A model generated the notes under the pieces. It had not been told where the DNA came from and did not search any database. It saw nothing but the letters and a program-made list of their open reading frames with translations. The translations under genes were made by a program, and so were the position numbers. Shown here piece by piece: positions 45,180 to 54,619 of a stretch of 64,000 nt of DNA. Position 1 is the first letter of the stretch, and every line of letters begins with the position of its first letter. This stretch comes from Acidobacteriaceae bacterium (GTDB taxonomy: Bacteria > Acidobacteriota > Terriglobia > Terriglobales > Acidobacteriaceae), in NCBI GenBank assembly GCA_025462735.1, contig JAOAPC010000015.1, forward strand, positions 1-64,000, read 5' to 3'.

Positions 45180-45407
45180 ATGGCAGATTCGCGCGAAGTC
45201 ATGAACATTCGCCAAGCGTCGCAGTACCTGGGTGTAAGCCCGGACACGCTTTACAAATACGTCAACGAGCAGAAGATTCCGGCGTTCAAGCTGGGAAACC
45301 GGTGGCGTTTCAAGAAGACGAAGCTGGACCAATGGATGGAAGAGAAGTCCAGCGAGTCGGAAGCTAAGAGCAGGAAAGCGAAGGCGGCCGGACAGGCTGC
45401 CACATAA
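45180..45407 (+). CDS. Excisionase-type HTH DNA-binding protein
   Basis: 75 residues from ATG 45180 (a longer start at 45135 is less likely). It is almost entirely a winged helix-turn-helix of the excisionase/MerR-like (HTH_17) class: MNIRQASQYLGVSPDTLYKY followed by NEQKIPAFKLGNRWRFKKTKLDQWM, then a Lys/Ala-rich tail. It is separated from pilM by only 10 bp and faces the same way, so it is the first gene of the pil operon and a candidate regulator of it. The name excisionase reflects homology and does not imply a phage. Confidence 0.88.
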   Translation: MADSREVMNIRQASQYLGVSPDTLYKYVNEQKIPAFKLGNRWRFKKTKLDQWMEEKSSESEAKSRKAKAAGQAAT

Positions 45408-45417
45408 AGGCGGGCAC

Positions 45418-46473
45418 ATGTTTGGATTTGGATCGAGATCAATCGTTGGCCTGGATGTGGGCTCCTCGAGCATTAAAGCCGTTGAGCTAAAGAAAGGCCG
45501 GGGCGGCATTGAAGTGGCGCACCTCGGGTTGGAGCATCTCGCGCCAGATATCGTCGTGGACTCGATGATCGTCGACTCGGGCACGGTGTCGAGCGCAATC
45601 TCGAAACTGTTCTCTGACAACGGCATCAAGACCAAAAACGTGGCCACGGCGGTAAGCGGGCACTCGGTGATTGTGAAGAAGATTTCGCTGCCCTCGATTA
45701 GCGACGCCGAATTGGCGGATACGATCCAGAAAGAAGCTGCGCAGCATATTCCTTTCGACCTGGCGGACGTGAACCTCGACTACCAGATCCTCTCCGAGGA
45801 TGAAGGTCAGCCGCAGATGGACGTTCTCCTGGTAGCGGTGAAGAAGGACAAGATCCTGAACTACACCAACGTACTCTCGATGGCCGGCAAAACCCCGGCT
45901 ATTGTGGACATTGACGCGTTGGCCCTGCAGAACTGTTACGAGTACAACTACGAGCCCTCGCCGAACCAAGTAGTCGCGCTGCTCAACCTGGGCGCAAGCG
46001 TAATGAACATCAACATCGTGAAAGGGACCACGCCGTTGTTTCCTCGTGATGTGAGCGTGGGCGGGCACCAGTACACCGACTCGCTGCAGAAAGAGCTGGA
46101 TTTGAACTTCGAGGACGCAGAGGCTCTGAAGCTGGGCAAGAAGGTCGGCACCGTGAGCGAAGACGCGAAGACGCCGATTTTGCAGCAGGTGACCGAAATC
46201 ATTGTGCTCGAAATTCAGAAGACGTTTGACTTCTTCCGGGCGAGTGCTGCGGGAGAGCACATTGAAAAAATTCTAGTCGCAGGTGGTTCGTCGAAAGTTC
46301 CGGGATTGCTGGAAGCGCTGCGGCAGGAATTCTCAATGCCGGTGGAGATCTTGAATCCGTTTCAGAAGATCTCGCCTCCGGCGAGTGGTTTGGGAATGGA
46401 CTTGATTGAAGGCAACGCCGGCCAGTTGGCGGTAGCGGTCGGCTTGGCCTTGAGGAGTTTTGAAGAACTATGA
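45418..46473 (+). CDS. pilM: Type IV pilus assembly protein PilM
   Basis: 351 residues with the actin-like ATPase fold of PilM: SIVGLDVGSSSIKAVEL at the N-terminus, HIPFDLADVNLDYQILSED, LLNLGASVMNINIVKG, and ILVAGGSSKVPGLLEAL near the C-terminus. PilM binds the cytoplasmic tail of PilN at the inner membrane and anchors the pilus machine. Its stop overlaps the pilN start by four bases. Confidence 0.95.
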   Translation: MFGFGSRSIVGLDVGSSSIKAVELKKGRGGIEVAHLGLEHLAPDIVVDSMIVDSGTVSSAISKLFSDNGIKTKNVATAVSGHSVIVKKISLPSISDAELADTIQKEAAQHIPFDLADVNLDYQILSEDEGQPQMDVLLVAVKKDKILNYTNVLSMAGKTPAIVDIDALALQNCYEYNYEPSPNQVVALLNLGASVMNINIVKGTTPLFPRDVSVGGHQYTDSLQKELDLNFEDAEALKLGKKVGTVSEDAKTPILQQVTEIIVLEIQKTFDFFRASAAGEHIEKILVAGGSSKVPGLLEALRQEFSMPVEILNPFQKISPPASGLGMDLIEGNAGQLAVAVGLALRSFEEL

Positions 46474-47060
46474 TCCGAATCAATCTGCTGGGGACGCCCA
46501 AACCGAAGAATAAGCGCTCGCGAGCAGCCATCGCGGCGCCCGCTATAGAGCTCGGCGAAATTGGTTCGCCGGCAATGAAGATTCTCGTCGCCCTGGTGCT
46601 GGCGGCGGGCTTCAACGGACTCTATTGGTATCGCCTGGACCACCAGTCGATCGAAATCGCCGCCAACATGAAAGTGGCGGAGCAAAAGAATCGTGAGCTG
46701 GCAGGGGTCAAGGCCAAGTATCTCGAGCGCCAGAAGCAAGCCGACAATTACAAGCACCGCGTGGACGTCATCGATCAGTTGCGCAAAGGCCAGATCGGGC
46801 CGGTGAACTTGCTCAATACCATCGGCGCAACCGTCAACGGCACGGAAGCAGTCTGGCTCAACAGCATGAAGGACCAAGGCGCGAATATCTCGATTCAGGG
46901 GACGGCGCTCAGCGCGGATGCTGTTGCGAACCTGATAGCGAACCTGCAGAAGACCGGGTATTTCAAGAACATCGAGATCAAAGAAACGTTCCAGGACGAG
47001 GGTGTAAAGGATATGCAAGCGTTTCAGTTCGAGCTGACTTGCGAAAAGGGGAAGTCCTAA
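46470..47060 (+). CDS. pilN: Type IV pilus assembly protein PilN
   Basis: 196 residues. Starts with the conserved PilM-binding tail MIRINLLGTPKPK, then a single transmembrane helix (MKILVALVLAAGFNGLYWY, about residues 34-52) and a periplasmic domain with a coiled-coil segment and a ferredoxin-like fold. The ATGA overlap with pilM indicates translational coupling. Confidence 0.92.
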   Translation: MIRINLLGTPKPKNKRSRAAIAAPAIELGEIGSPAMKILVALVLAAGFNGLYWYRLDHQSIEIAANMKVAEQKNRELAGVKAKYLERQKQADNYKHRVDVIDQLRKGQIGPVNLLNTIGATVNGTEAVWLNSMKDQGANISIQGTALSADAVANLIANLQKTGYFKNIEIKETFQDEGVKDMQAFQFELTCEKGKS

Positions 47061-47071
47061 GGACAGTGGCC

Positions 47072-47698
47072 ATGAATCTTAACGACATGTCGGGCATGAA
47101 ACAGTGGGGATTAGTGCTTGCTGTGGCTGGGTTATTGACCGCAACACTTTATTTCACCTACTTCAAGACCCAGCGCGAAGCCAACGAGAGCGCGCAGAAA
47201 TCACTCGATGCCAAGCTGCAGGAAAACCGCGAGCTCGAGCCTTACAAGAGCAAGCTGGCGGAAATCGACCGGCAGTTGGCCAGCCTGGAACAGCAGATGG
47301 AAATCGAGAAGCGGATCGTTCCCGATGAAAAAGAGGTCGATACCTTCATGAAGCTGCTGGATGGCGAAGCGGCCAAGGCCGGCGTCGAGTTGCGGCGCTA
47401 TACGGCGCAGCCGACTTCCAGCAAGGAGTTTTATACCGAGGTGCCGTTCGAGATCGAGCTCGATGGCTCCTACTACTCGATGATGAACTTTTTTGATCGC
47501 GTGGCCAAGCTGGAAAGAATTGTGAACGTATCGGGCCTTCTGGTGGCAAACACCAAGAAGCCCAGCGATGCGAAAGCCAAGCACGTTTACCAATATGCTA
47601 CGACCGAAAGCGTAGTGGCAACTTGTTTGGCGACCACATTCTTCAGCCATGACAATCAGCCGGCAGCAACTCCGGCGACGGCCAAAGGCAGGACATAA
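47072..47698 (+). CDS. pilO: Type IV pilus assembly protein PilO
   Basis: 208 residues from ATG 47072, 11 bp after pilN. Membrane helix at about 10-28 (GLVLAVAGLLTATLYFTYF), a coiled coil (about 35-80, KLAEIDRQLASLEQQMEIE) and the PilO periplasmic domain (VPFEIELDGSYYSMMNFFDRVAKLERIVNVS). PilO pairs with PilN to align the pilus base. A further frame upstream (47039) overlaps pilN and is not the start. Confidence 0.92.
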   Translation: MNLNDMSGMKQWGLVLAVAGLLTATLYFTYFKTQREANESAQKSLDAKLQENRELEPYKSKLAEIDRQLASLEQQMEIEKRIVPDEKEVDTFMKLLDGEAAKAGVELRRYTAQPTSSKEFYTEVPFEIELDGSYYSMMNFFDRVAKLERIVNVSGLLVANTKKPSDAKAKHVYQYATTESVVATCLATTFFSHDNQPAATPATAKGRT

Positions 47699-47701
47699 AT
47701 T

Positions 47702-48712
47702 ATGCGGAACCTGGGCATACTCATAGTTCTATCGGTAGCTGCGCTCGCGCAGACTCCCACAACAGGACAGAATTCGGCCCAGCCGGCATCTGTCAGTGTG
47801 AAGCCACCGACGACGCAAACGGCGCAGGGAGGCAAGCCCTCTCCGAGTGGCGCCAAGGTGAGCGCTGCGAGCGTTGCCGCGACCAAGGCGAAAGCAGTTT
47901 CAGTCCGGCCAGCAGCGTCGGCGGGCAAGACCGGGTCGACATCACAGACGAAAGCGGTTTCTGTGCAGTCGGCTTCGGCAGGCAAAGCCGCACCGTCTAC
48001 GTCACAGACAAAAGCGGTTTCCGTGCAGGCGACAGCAGCCGCCGGAAAACCCACCAGTTCATCGCCGAAGACGACTCCCGCAGCGAAGACCGCCGCGGCA
48101 CCCTCGGGTTCAGCGAAGCCCACCGTGGTTGCGATTCCGAAAGCGGCATCACAGCCAACTGCAGTCTCAGTTAAGAGTGGTAATGCAAATGCGAAATCTG
48201 GGGTTAAGGGCGTTCAAGTAAAGCCGGTCACAGTTAAAGCCGTCACTGTTAAACCCGTTATCGGTAAAGTGGCGCGACCGAATGCCAAGGTGGCTCGCAC
48301 TAAACCAATAGCCGCTGGATCCGGACCGGCGCCTTCAGTTCAAGAAAGTAACCCGGCAACAGAAAGCAAGCAGGCTTCCCAGGAAATTCACACCGCAGGA
48401 CGGCGCGATCCATTCGTCAGCCCGGTGGTGGCCATGGGGGTCGGAGGTTCAGGCTGCAGCGCCGGCAAGCGCTGCTTGACCATTGACCAAATCGCGCTCA
48501 AAGGCGTTGTGAAATCAGAAGCCGGAATGATCGCGGTCGTGGTCAATGCAGTGGATAAGGCTTACTTCCTCCGGGAGAACGATCCCGTGTTTAACGGTTA
48601 CGTGGTGAAGATCACGGGCGACTCAATCATCTTTAAAGAAACGTTCCATGACAGGCTTGGCAAGACGCTGACGCGGGACGTAACGAAAACGATCACGCGC
48701 CCGGTTGCATAA
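47702..48712 (+). CDS. pilP: PilP-like pilus lipoprotein or periplasmic protein with long repetitive linker
   Basis: 336 residues. A short signal peptide-like start (LGILIVLSVAALAQT) is followed by about 200 residues of Ala/Ser/Thr/Lys/Val low complexity, with repeats such as SQTKAVSVQ and VKPVTVKAVTVKPV. The PilP domain is at about 229-336 (HTAGRRDPFVSPVV ... LKGVVKSEAGMIAVVVNAVDKAYFLRENDPV), which connects PilNO with the PilQ secretin. No lipobox Cys is present, unlike typical PilP lipoproteins. The position between pilO and pilQ confirms the role. Confidence 0.82.
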   Translation: MRNLGILIVLSVAALAQTPTTGQNSAQPASVSVKPPTTQTAQGGKPSPSGAKVSAASVAATKAKAVSVRPAASAGKTGSTSQTKAVSVQSASAGKAAPSTSQTKAVSVQATAAAGKPTSSSPKTTPAAKTAAAPSGSAKPTVVAIPKAASQPTAVSVKSGNANAKSGVKGVQVKPVTVKAVTVKPVIGKVARPNAKVARTKPIAAGSGPAPSVQESNPATESKQASQEIHTAGRRDPFVSPVVAMGVGGSGCSAGKRCLTIDQIALKGVVKSEAGMIAVVVNAVDKAYFLRENDPVFNGYVVKITGDSIIFKETFHDRLGKTLTRDVTKTITRPVA

Positions 48713-48776
48713 GCGGGCGACAATTAGAACGGCACGAAAAATAAGTTTGAGCAGATCAGAGGCGGGGAGAGGCGAA

Positions 48777-50819
48777 ATGCGAAAGCAACTTCTGGGAACA
48801 ACTTGGGCGCTACTGGCAATCGTAGTGATGGCCAGCGCGCAGACTCCGGGCACGGAGGCGGCGAGTCATGCCGCGCTGCAAAAAATCGGCGTGTCGCGCG
48901 GAGACGGCGGCATCACCATCGAGATGACGGCCAAGGGGGCGGTGACGCCCACGGTGGAAACACTCTCTTCCCCGGCCCGCATTGTCGTCGACCTGCCCAA
49001 CACGGTCGTCGCGACCTCGCTTAGCCGCATTCATATCGGACGCGACGGCGTCACCGGGCTGCGCGTCGGCACGGACGCCAGCAAGACCACTCGAGTGGTA
49101 GTCGATCTCGAGCGGCTTTGCAAGTATGAGCTCGTGCCCGGTCCCGGCGAGAAGTTTACGCTGAAGCTCGAAACCGGCGCTGCTGTTGCGACTACGGTGA
49201 CGCATACGCCGAATGTTGCGGCTCCTGCAAAGACTAAGACCGAGATCGCGAAGAATACGGCGAGCGACTTTCTGTTTGTCGAACCGACGTTTTCTCCAAA
49301 GAAAGACGCTCCCCAGGTGAATCCTCCGGCTCGGACGGTAGAAGCCGCTTCAAAATTCGTGGAGAGGCCGCAAGGCAATCTGCTTCCCACTGTACGCGCG
49401 GCCATGGATCCACAAGCCCAGACGGCCGCCGCAACTCCAGTTCCGGTCCCTGTGCCAGAGCAGGGTTCTGCTCCGGCGCAGAGTTCTTCTCCGACAACCG
49501 AGCAGCGCCCAGTGCCGGCCGCTCAGCCAGCAGTGAACATGGCGGCGGAGCAGAAAGCACACCCCCAACCCGCAGTTTCGAATCCGAAGTACACCGGCGA
49601 ACCTGTTTCGGTGAATCTGAAGGATGTTGACCTGAAAGATTTCTTCCGCCTGGTCCATGAAATCAGCGGACTCAACGTAGTGCTCGATCCTGATGTTCAC
49701 GGTTCGCTGACGATTGTTCTCGACGACGTACCGTGGGACCAGGCATTGGACATTGTTCTCAAAAACAACAACCTATCACGCCAGCTGGACGGAAATGTCC
49801 TTCGCATCGCCACAGTTGATACGCTGCGGCGCGAGGCAGAAGGACGCCACGCTCAGCAGGAAGCTGAAGCTATGGCAGTGGATAAAGTCACCGTCACCCG
49901 CTTCCTTAGCTATGCCCACTCGAAAGATGTGGTTACCACGGTCAAAAAATTTCTCAGCTCGCGCGGCGACATTGTTGCGGATGACCGGACCAATGCGATC
50001 ATTATCTCGGATATTCCTTCGACGATTCCGGCGGTTGATCGGCTCATTCAGCAACTCGACCGCAAGACGCAGGAAGTCGAGATCGAAGCCCGGGTGGTTG
50101 CAGCTACCCGCAGCTTCGCGCGCGACATCGGTACTCAGCTGGGTATTGGGTGGGAAAACAGGGCAACTGCGATAGGAGGAACTAACGCCACTGCGGGGAC
50201 CACCGCTACATCGACAACTATCGGGAATGTGATGAACACTATCCCGTTATTCTCAAACCTGGCAGCAACCGGGCCGACGAGCGCCATTGGTATTTCAAAC
50301 ATCAGCAAGAGTCTGCAGCTAGATGCGATTCTCACCATGGCGGAATCACGTGGCTTGCTGAAGATACTTTCCCGCCCACGGGTAGTGACCCAAAACAACA
50401 TTCAGGCGATCGTAAAACAGGGCGTGCGTATTCCAGTTGAGAGCGCAGCCACCCTTGGCGCGCCGGCAACGATTACCTATGTGGACGCGTTCCTCAAACT
50501 GACCGTGACTCCGCAAATTACGGTCGAAAACACCATCTTCCTGAATGTGGATGTTGAAAACACCACGCCTGACTTTGGGCACCAGATTAACGGCAACCCA
50601 ACCCTGATCACCCAGCAAGCCACCACCCAAGTACTGGTCACTGACGGTGGAACGGTGGTGATCGGTGGCGTGATCCAAACTAATAACTCGGTCAGCATTG
50701 CTCAAGTTCCGCTCCTCGGAAGCATTCCGTGGCTTGGCAACCTGTTCAAGCACCAGACGGTGAACAGCTCGAACCAGGAGCTGATCTTCTTCATCACGCC
50801 ACGCGTGATTGAAACATAG
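48777..50819 (+). CDS. pilQ: Type IV pilus secretin PilQ
   Basis: 680 residues from ATG 48777, with GGGGAGAGG upstream; the frame opens earlier (48705) but overlaps pilP. Signal peptide (LLGTTWALLAIVVMASAQ), an AMIN domain at about 30-125, a Pro/Ala/Gln linker, an STN/N0 region with NLKDVDLKDFFRLVHEISGLN, N1 domain (VTRFLSYAHSKDVVTTVKKF) and the secretin beta domain (about 450-680, LLKILSRPRVVTQNNIQAIV ... DGGTVVIGGVIQTN ... QVPLLGSIPWLGNLFKHQ). It forms the outer-membrane channel for the pilus. Last gene of pilMNOPQ. Confidence 0.95.
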   Translation: MRKQLLGTTWALLAIVVMASAQTPGTEAASHAALQKIGVSRGDGGITIEMTAKGAVTPTVETLSSPARIVVDLPNTVVATSLSRIHIGRDGVTGLRVGTDASKTTRVVVDLERLCKYELVPGPGEKFTLKLETGAAVATTVTHTPNVAAPAKTKTEIAKNTASDFLFVEPTFSPKKDAPQVNPPARTVEAASKFVERPQGNLLPTVRAAMDPQAQTAAATPVPVPVPEQGSAPAQSSSPTTEQRPVPAAQPAVNMAAEQKAHPQPAVSNPKYTGEPVSVNLKDVDLKDFFRLVHEISGLNVVLDPDVHGSLTIVLDDVPWDQALDIVLKNNNLSRQLDGNVLRIATVDTLRREAEGRHAQQEAEAMAVDKVTVTRFLSYAHSKDVVTTVKKFLSSRGDIVADDRTNAIIISDIPSTIPAVDRLIQQLDRKTQEVEIEARVVAATRSFARDIGTQLGIGWENRATAIGGTNATAGTTATSTTIGNVMNTIPLFSNLAATGPTSAIGISNISKSLQLDAILTMAESRGLLKILSRPRVVTQNNIQAIVKQGVRIPVESAATLGAPATITYVDAFLKLTVTPQITVENTIFLNVDVENTTPDFGHQINGNPTLITQQATTQVLVTDGGTVVIGGVIQTNNSVSIAQVPLLGSIPWLGNLFKHQTVNSSNQELIFFITPRVIET

Positions 50820-50969
50820 TTCACTGGCCAAGTTAGCAGCAAGCAGCCGCCGGAACCTGAGACATGCCAGGTCCGGCGGATTGTTTTTGCCCGCTACGTC
50901 GGTCCGCTCCCTCCAGCAATGATTGAGCTCTCTTCCATGCAGTCGGGCCCCTCAATCAAAATGAGATAA

Positions 50970-51650
50970 TTGAAAGCAGTGGAACACCCCTGCCCCCGCT
51001 GCAACGCCTCGGTCGACGACAGTTCTCCGTTTTGCCCTACTTGCGAGGCCGCCCAGATACGCGCAACAACGAGGGAATATTCCCGCGCTCCGGTCAGCGT
51101 AGCCTCGGCTGGGAGCAGTACCATGGTGTTTGCGGACACTAGCCCCGTTCTTTCCAGAACCTCAGCAACAACTGCTCACGCCGAACTCCGTTCGGCGCTG
51201 TACGCTGGCATTGTTGCGGCCGTCCTCAGCATGATTCAGCCAGCGAGCTTCATCCTAGCGATGCCCCTAGGCGGTTTTTTGGCAGTTTTGTTACACCGTC
51301 GTCGCAGCATGGGCGAGGACCCTGGCCCTCGAGCTGGCTTCCGGCTGGGTGCCTTTGCAGGACTATTCGCCTTCGGCTTGTCAGTCGTGCTCGCTGCTGT
51401 GGCAACGCTGGCGTTCCATGACCAGGGCAAGATCCATGCCAGCATGGTACAGAGCGTTCAGCAGGCCCAGGCCCGCAGCACCGATCCGCAAGCAAGACAG
51501 GTGTTCGATTACTTCCTGACCCCGCACGGGATGGCGTTGATGATGATTTTTGGTTTTGTCTTCATGTGCATCCTCTTTGTCCTGCTCTCTGGGATTGGGG
51601 GTGTGATCTCCGCTTCGCTTTTGCGCCGAAAAGGGCCGCCCGAGCCGTAA
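50970..51650 (+). CDS. Zinc-ribbon membrane protein, unknown
   Basis: 226 residues from a TTG at 50970 (a GTG at 50979 is an alternative). Zinc ribbon at the start (CPRCNASVDDSSPFCPTC), a short linker, and four hydrophobic segments (ALYAGIVAAVLSMIQPASFILAMPLGGFLAVLL, LGAFAGLFAFGLSVVLAAVATLAF, ALMMIFGFVFMCILFVLLSGIGGVISASLL). The C-terminus is basic and short. No family recognised. It may be co-transcribed after pilQ (150 bp away) but has its own context before pyrR. Confidence 0.72.
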   Translation: MKAVEHPCPRCNASVDDSSPFCPTCEAAQIRATTREYSRAPVSVASAGSSTMVFADTSPVLSRTSATTAHAELRSALYAGIVAAVLSMIQPASFILAMPLGGFLAVLLHRRRSMGEDPGPRAGFRLGAFAGLFAFGLSVVLAAVATLAFHDQGKIHASMVQSVQQAQARSTDPQARQVFDYFLTPHGMALMMIFGFVFMCILFVLLSGIGGVISASLLRRKGPPEP

Positions 51651-51710
51651 GTCTGGTCATTCCTCGCAGTCTTGCCGATACATGCCTCGCCCAAGTATGA
51701 TGCAGCGTTC

Positions 51711-52280
51711 ATGACTTCGAAGAGCTCTCACCAGCCCGGGTTGCGCCAGAAGGCGCAGATCATGGCGCCATCGGAAATCGAGCGCACGCTGGTCCGCTTG
51801 GTGCATGAAATTATCGAGAAAAACGATGGTGCCAAAAACCTGGGATTAGTCGGAATTCGCCGCAGAGGGGTATATCTGGCTCAGCGTATCGGGCAAATGA
51901 TCTCCCGGATTGAAAAGACGCCGGTGCCCGTAGGCACTCTCGACATTACCTCGTACCGTGACGATCTTTCGCCTTTGGCCAAGCCGGTGGTTCACAAGAG
52001 CGACATCGGTTTTCCCATCACCGGCAAGAAAATTGTGCTGGTCGATGATGTTTTGTATACGGGCAGAACCACTCGCGCGGCAATGGACGCCCTGTTTCGG
52101 CAAGGACGCCCGAAGCAGGTACAGCTTTGCGTTTTGATCGATCGCGGCCACCGCGAACTTCCGATCGATGCCACTTTCGTCGGTCGCAGAGTGCAGACTA
52201 CCGACCGGGAAAGCATTGAGCTGCTTCTCCGCGAAGTGGACGAGAATGAAAAAGTTCTCCTGATGGAAAAGCCGGACTGA
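51711..52280 (+). CDS. pyrR: Bifunctional pyrimidine operon regulator/uracil phosphoribosyltransferase PyrR
   Basis: 189 residues from ATG 51711 (in-frame upstream starts are less likely). PyrR signatures: LGLVGIRRRGVYLAQRI, TLDITSYRDDL, the PRPP loop VLVDDVLYTGRTTRAA and CVLIDRGHRELPIDATFVG. PyrR binds pyr leader RNA in response to uridine nucleotides and can attenuate transcription; some homologues have weak UPRTase activity. First gene of pyrR-pyrB-pyrC. Confidence 0.95.
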   Translation: MTSKSSHQPGLRQKAQIMAPSEIERTLVRLVHEIIEKNDGAKNLGLVGIRRRGVYLAQRIGQMISRIEKTPVPVGTLDITSYRDDLSPLAKPVVHKSDIGFPITGKKIVLVDDVLYTGRTTRAAMDALFRQGRPKQVQLCVLIDRGHRELPIDATFVGRRVQTTDRESIELLLREVDENEKVLLMEKPD

Positions 52281-52289
52281 AACTGCATC

Positions 52290-53231
52290 ATGCCATCCGC
52301 CGGACGACAAGTCGCAAGTAGAGGGTCGGCCCGTGGGTCGCTGCTGGGCATTGAAGGAGTGTCGACAGCGGAAATCGCTAAGCTCCTGCAGCTCGCCCGC
52401 AAAATGAATCCGCAAAGGCCGCGGCCCTTGTTGCGCGGAAAGCGCGTGCTGCTGCTTTTCTACGAAGCCTCAACTCGTACCCGAGTGTCGTTTGAAATAG
52501 CGGCCAAGGCGCTCGGAGCCACGACCACCCTGGTTCTATCGAGCGGATCCAGTATTGAGAAAGGCGAGTCGCTGCTCGACACTGCCTATACGCTGCGCGC
52601 GGTTGGTGCGGACTTGATGGTGGTAAGACATCCAAATGCGGGCGCTCCGCATTTAATGGCAGCTCACGTGGATATTCCGGTGATCAATGCCGGAGATGGC
52701 ATGCACGAGCACCCCACGCAAGCCTTGCTGGATGCTTACACCATCTTGCGACATAAGAGAAAGCTCGAAGGCCTGCAAGTTGCAATCATTGGCGACATTT
52801 ATCACAGCCGGGTCGCGCGCTCGGCGATTCATCTGCTGAGTAAGTTCGGTGCGAAGGTGGTCTTGTGCGGACCGCAGGAGCTCTTGCCAGAACTCGCAAC
52901 CACGCTGGCGCCGGGGTTGCGCATTACTCGCAGTTGCGAAGATGCAGTTCGCGGGGCAGATGTGGTCATGGTTCTGAGAGTGCAGCGCGAGCGGCTGGCC
53001 GGATTAAAAGTAAATTTGCAAGATTACATTTCGCGTTACCAGATGACCATGACCCGGCTGCGCCTCGCCAAGAACGACGCGCTGCTTATGCATCCAGGGC
53101 CGATCATTCGCGGGCTGGAGCTGACATGGGACGTTGCGGATTGTCCGCAGTCGGCGATCGTGGAAGAAGTAAGAAACGGCGTTCCGGTTCGCATGGCAGT
53201 TTTAGCGAGGGCACTGGGAAAGGCAAAATGA
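52290..53231 (+). CDS. pyrB: Aspartate carbamoyltransferase catalytic chain
   Basis: 313 residues. Key motifs: YEASTRTRVSFE (carbamoyl-phosphate binding), HEHPTQALLDAYTI and LMHPGPIIRGLEL. It forms carbamoyl-aspartate from aspartate and carbamoyl phosphate, the committed step of pyrimidine synthesis. The start is 9 bp after pyrR, so they form one operon. No separate regulatory pyrI gene is present. Confidence 0.96.
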   Translation: MPSAGRQVASRGSARGSLLGIEGVSTAEIAKLLQLARKMNPQRPRPLLRGKRVLLLFYEASTRTRVSFEIAAKALGATTTLVLSSGSSIEKGESLLDTAYTLRAVGADLMVVRHPNAGAPHLMAAHVDIPVINAGDGMHEHPTQALLDAYTILRHKRKLEGLQVAIIGDIYHSRVARSAIHLLSKFGAKVVLCGPQELLPELATTLAPGLRITRSCEDAVRGADVVMVLRVQRERLAGLKVNLQDYISRYQMTMTRLRLAKNDALLMHPGPIIRGLELTWDVADCPQSAIVEEVRNGVPVRMAVLARALGKAK

Positions 53232-53307
53232 CGCACACTGGCCACGGATCGACACCGATCAGCACGGATTAATCAGGGGACCGGAAATTGATCGTATACA
53301 TACTTAG

Positions 53308-54615
53308 ATGAAGCAATCTTCGCAATCTCACAGTCTTCTGATTCATGGTGGGCGTGTCATTGACCCAGCCGCTAAGGTTGACGCGCTGATGGATGTTCTT
53401 GTGCGTGACGGTCAGGTCGCGGAAGTTGCTCTACCCAATAAGATCCGCGCTGGAGCCGATGAAAAATTGGACGCACGAGGTTTGATTGTCGCTCCCGGAT
53501 TCATCGATCTGCACGTGCATCTTCGGGAGCCGGGTCAAGGATACAAAGAGACGATCGCCTCCGGGACTGCAGCAGCGGCGGCGGGAGGCTTCACCTCTGT
53601 GTGTTGCATGCCAAATACTACGCCCGTGCTCGATTCTCCAGAGTGGGTGACGTGGCTACGGCAGCCGCAGCGCGGGGCGATCGTGAATGTGTTTCCCATC
53701 GCGGCCGCCACGCAGGCGGGAAAAGGCGCGGTTCTGACCGATTTCCGCGCGCTGCAGCGCACCGGGGCGGTCGCTGTCAGTGACGATGGCAAGCCCATAC
53801 TGAGCGAAACCACCATGCGCGAAGCCATGCGCGCCTCGGCGGAGATCAATTTTCCGGTCGTCCAGCATGCGGAAGATACTCGGCTCACCCAGGGTTGCTC
53901 GATGAATGAAAGCCCAACATCGTTTCGGTTGGGATTGCGGGGGATGACTGACTTGGCTGAGGCCGCGATCGTGGATCGCGACGTTCAGCTTGCGCAGCAA
54001 TTCAATGGCGCACGCCTGCACGTGGCCCACGTATCCACCGCGGAGGCGCTGAAAGCAGTCCGCCGCGGGAAACACAACCGCGCCCGTGTGACTTGTGAAG
54101 TTACGCCCCACCACTTCACCCTGACCGACGCGGACGTTCGCGACTACGATACCAATTTCAAGATGAACCCGCCGTTGCGTTCAGCTTCGGACCGCGAGGC
54201 TATGCTGGCAGCGCTCGCCGACGGCACGGTTGACGCCATCGCCACCGACCACGCTCCCCATGCCCCGCACGAAAAAATTATTGAATTCGAGCGCGCCATG
54301 TTCGGAATTACGGGGCTCGAAACTGCGTTAGGATTGGCGATCACGGTGTTGCATCTGCGGCAAAAAATTTCTCTCGCCCGAATCGTGGAATTGTTTACTG
54401 CTGGGCCGGCGCGAGTAGTGGATCTCCGTGGTCGCGGAACGCTGATGCGCGGGAGCCATGGCGACTTGACCATTTTCGACCCGAAAAAACGCTGGACCTT
54501 CGACGCGTCGAAGTCCAAATCCAAGTCCCACAACACACCATTCGATGGATGGGCGCTTACGGGGAAGGTCGTGGCGACGGTTGTGGGTGGGAGAGTTGTT
54601 TACCGCACGGGGTAG
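53308..54615 (+). CDS. pyrC: Dihydroorotase
   Basis: 435 residues, type I (amidohydrolase-like, Bacillus-type) dihydroorotase. Zinc-binding signature HVHLREPG (GFIDLHVHLREPGQG), later histidines in VVQHAED, VAHVSTAEAL and ATDHAPHAPHEK, the family positions. It closes carbamoyl-aspartate to dihydroorotate. The gene follows pyrB after 76 bp on the same strand; the operon ends in REP-like DNA. Confidence 0.96.
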   Translation: MKQSSQSHSLLIHGGRVIDPAAKVDALMDVLVRDGQVAEVALPNKIRAGADEKLDARGLIVAPGFIDLHVHLREPGQGYKETIASGTAAAAAGGFTSVCCMPNTTPVLDSPEWVTWLRQPQRGAIVNVFPIAAATQAGKGAVLTDFRALQRTGAVAVSDDGKPILSETTMREAMRASAEINFPVVQHAEDTRLTQGCSMNESPTSFRLGLRGMTDLAEAAIVDRDVQLAQQFNGARLHVAHVSTAEALKAVRRGKHNRARVTCEVTPHHFTLTDADVRDYDTNFKMNPPLRSASDREAMLAALADGTVDAIATDHAPHAPHEKIIEFERAMFGITGLETALGLAITVLHLRQKISLARIVELFTAGPARVVDLRGRGTLMRGSHGDLTIFDPKKRWTFDASKSKSKSHNTPFDGWALTGKVVATVVGGRVVYRTG

Positions 54616-54619
54616 TGCC

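Noticed and set aside
45180-45407. Excisionase-like gene as sign of a prophage
   Set aside because: It is tightly joined to pilM and no integrase or attachment repeats are near; better read as a regulator of the pil operon.
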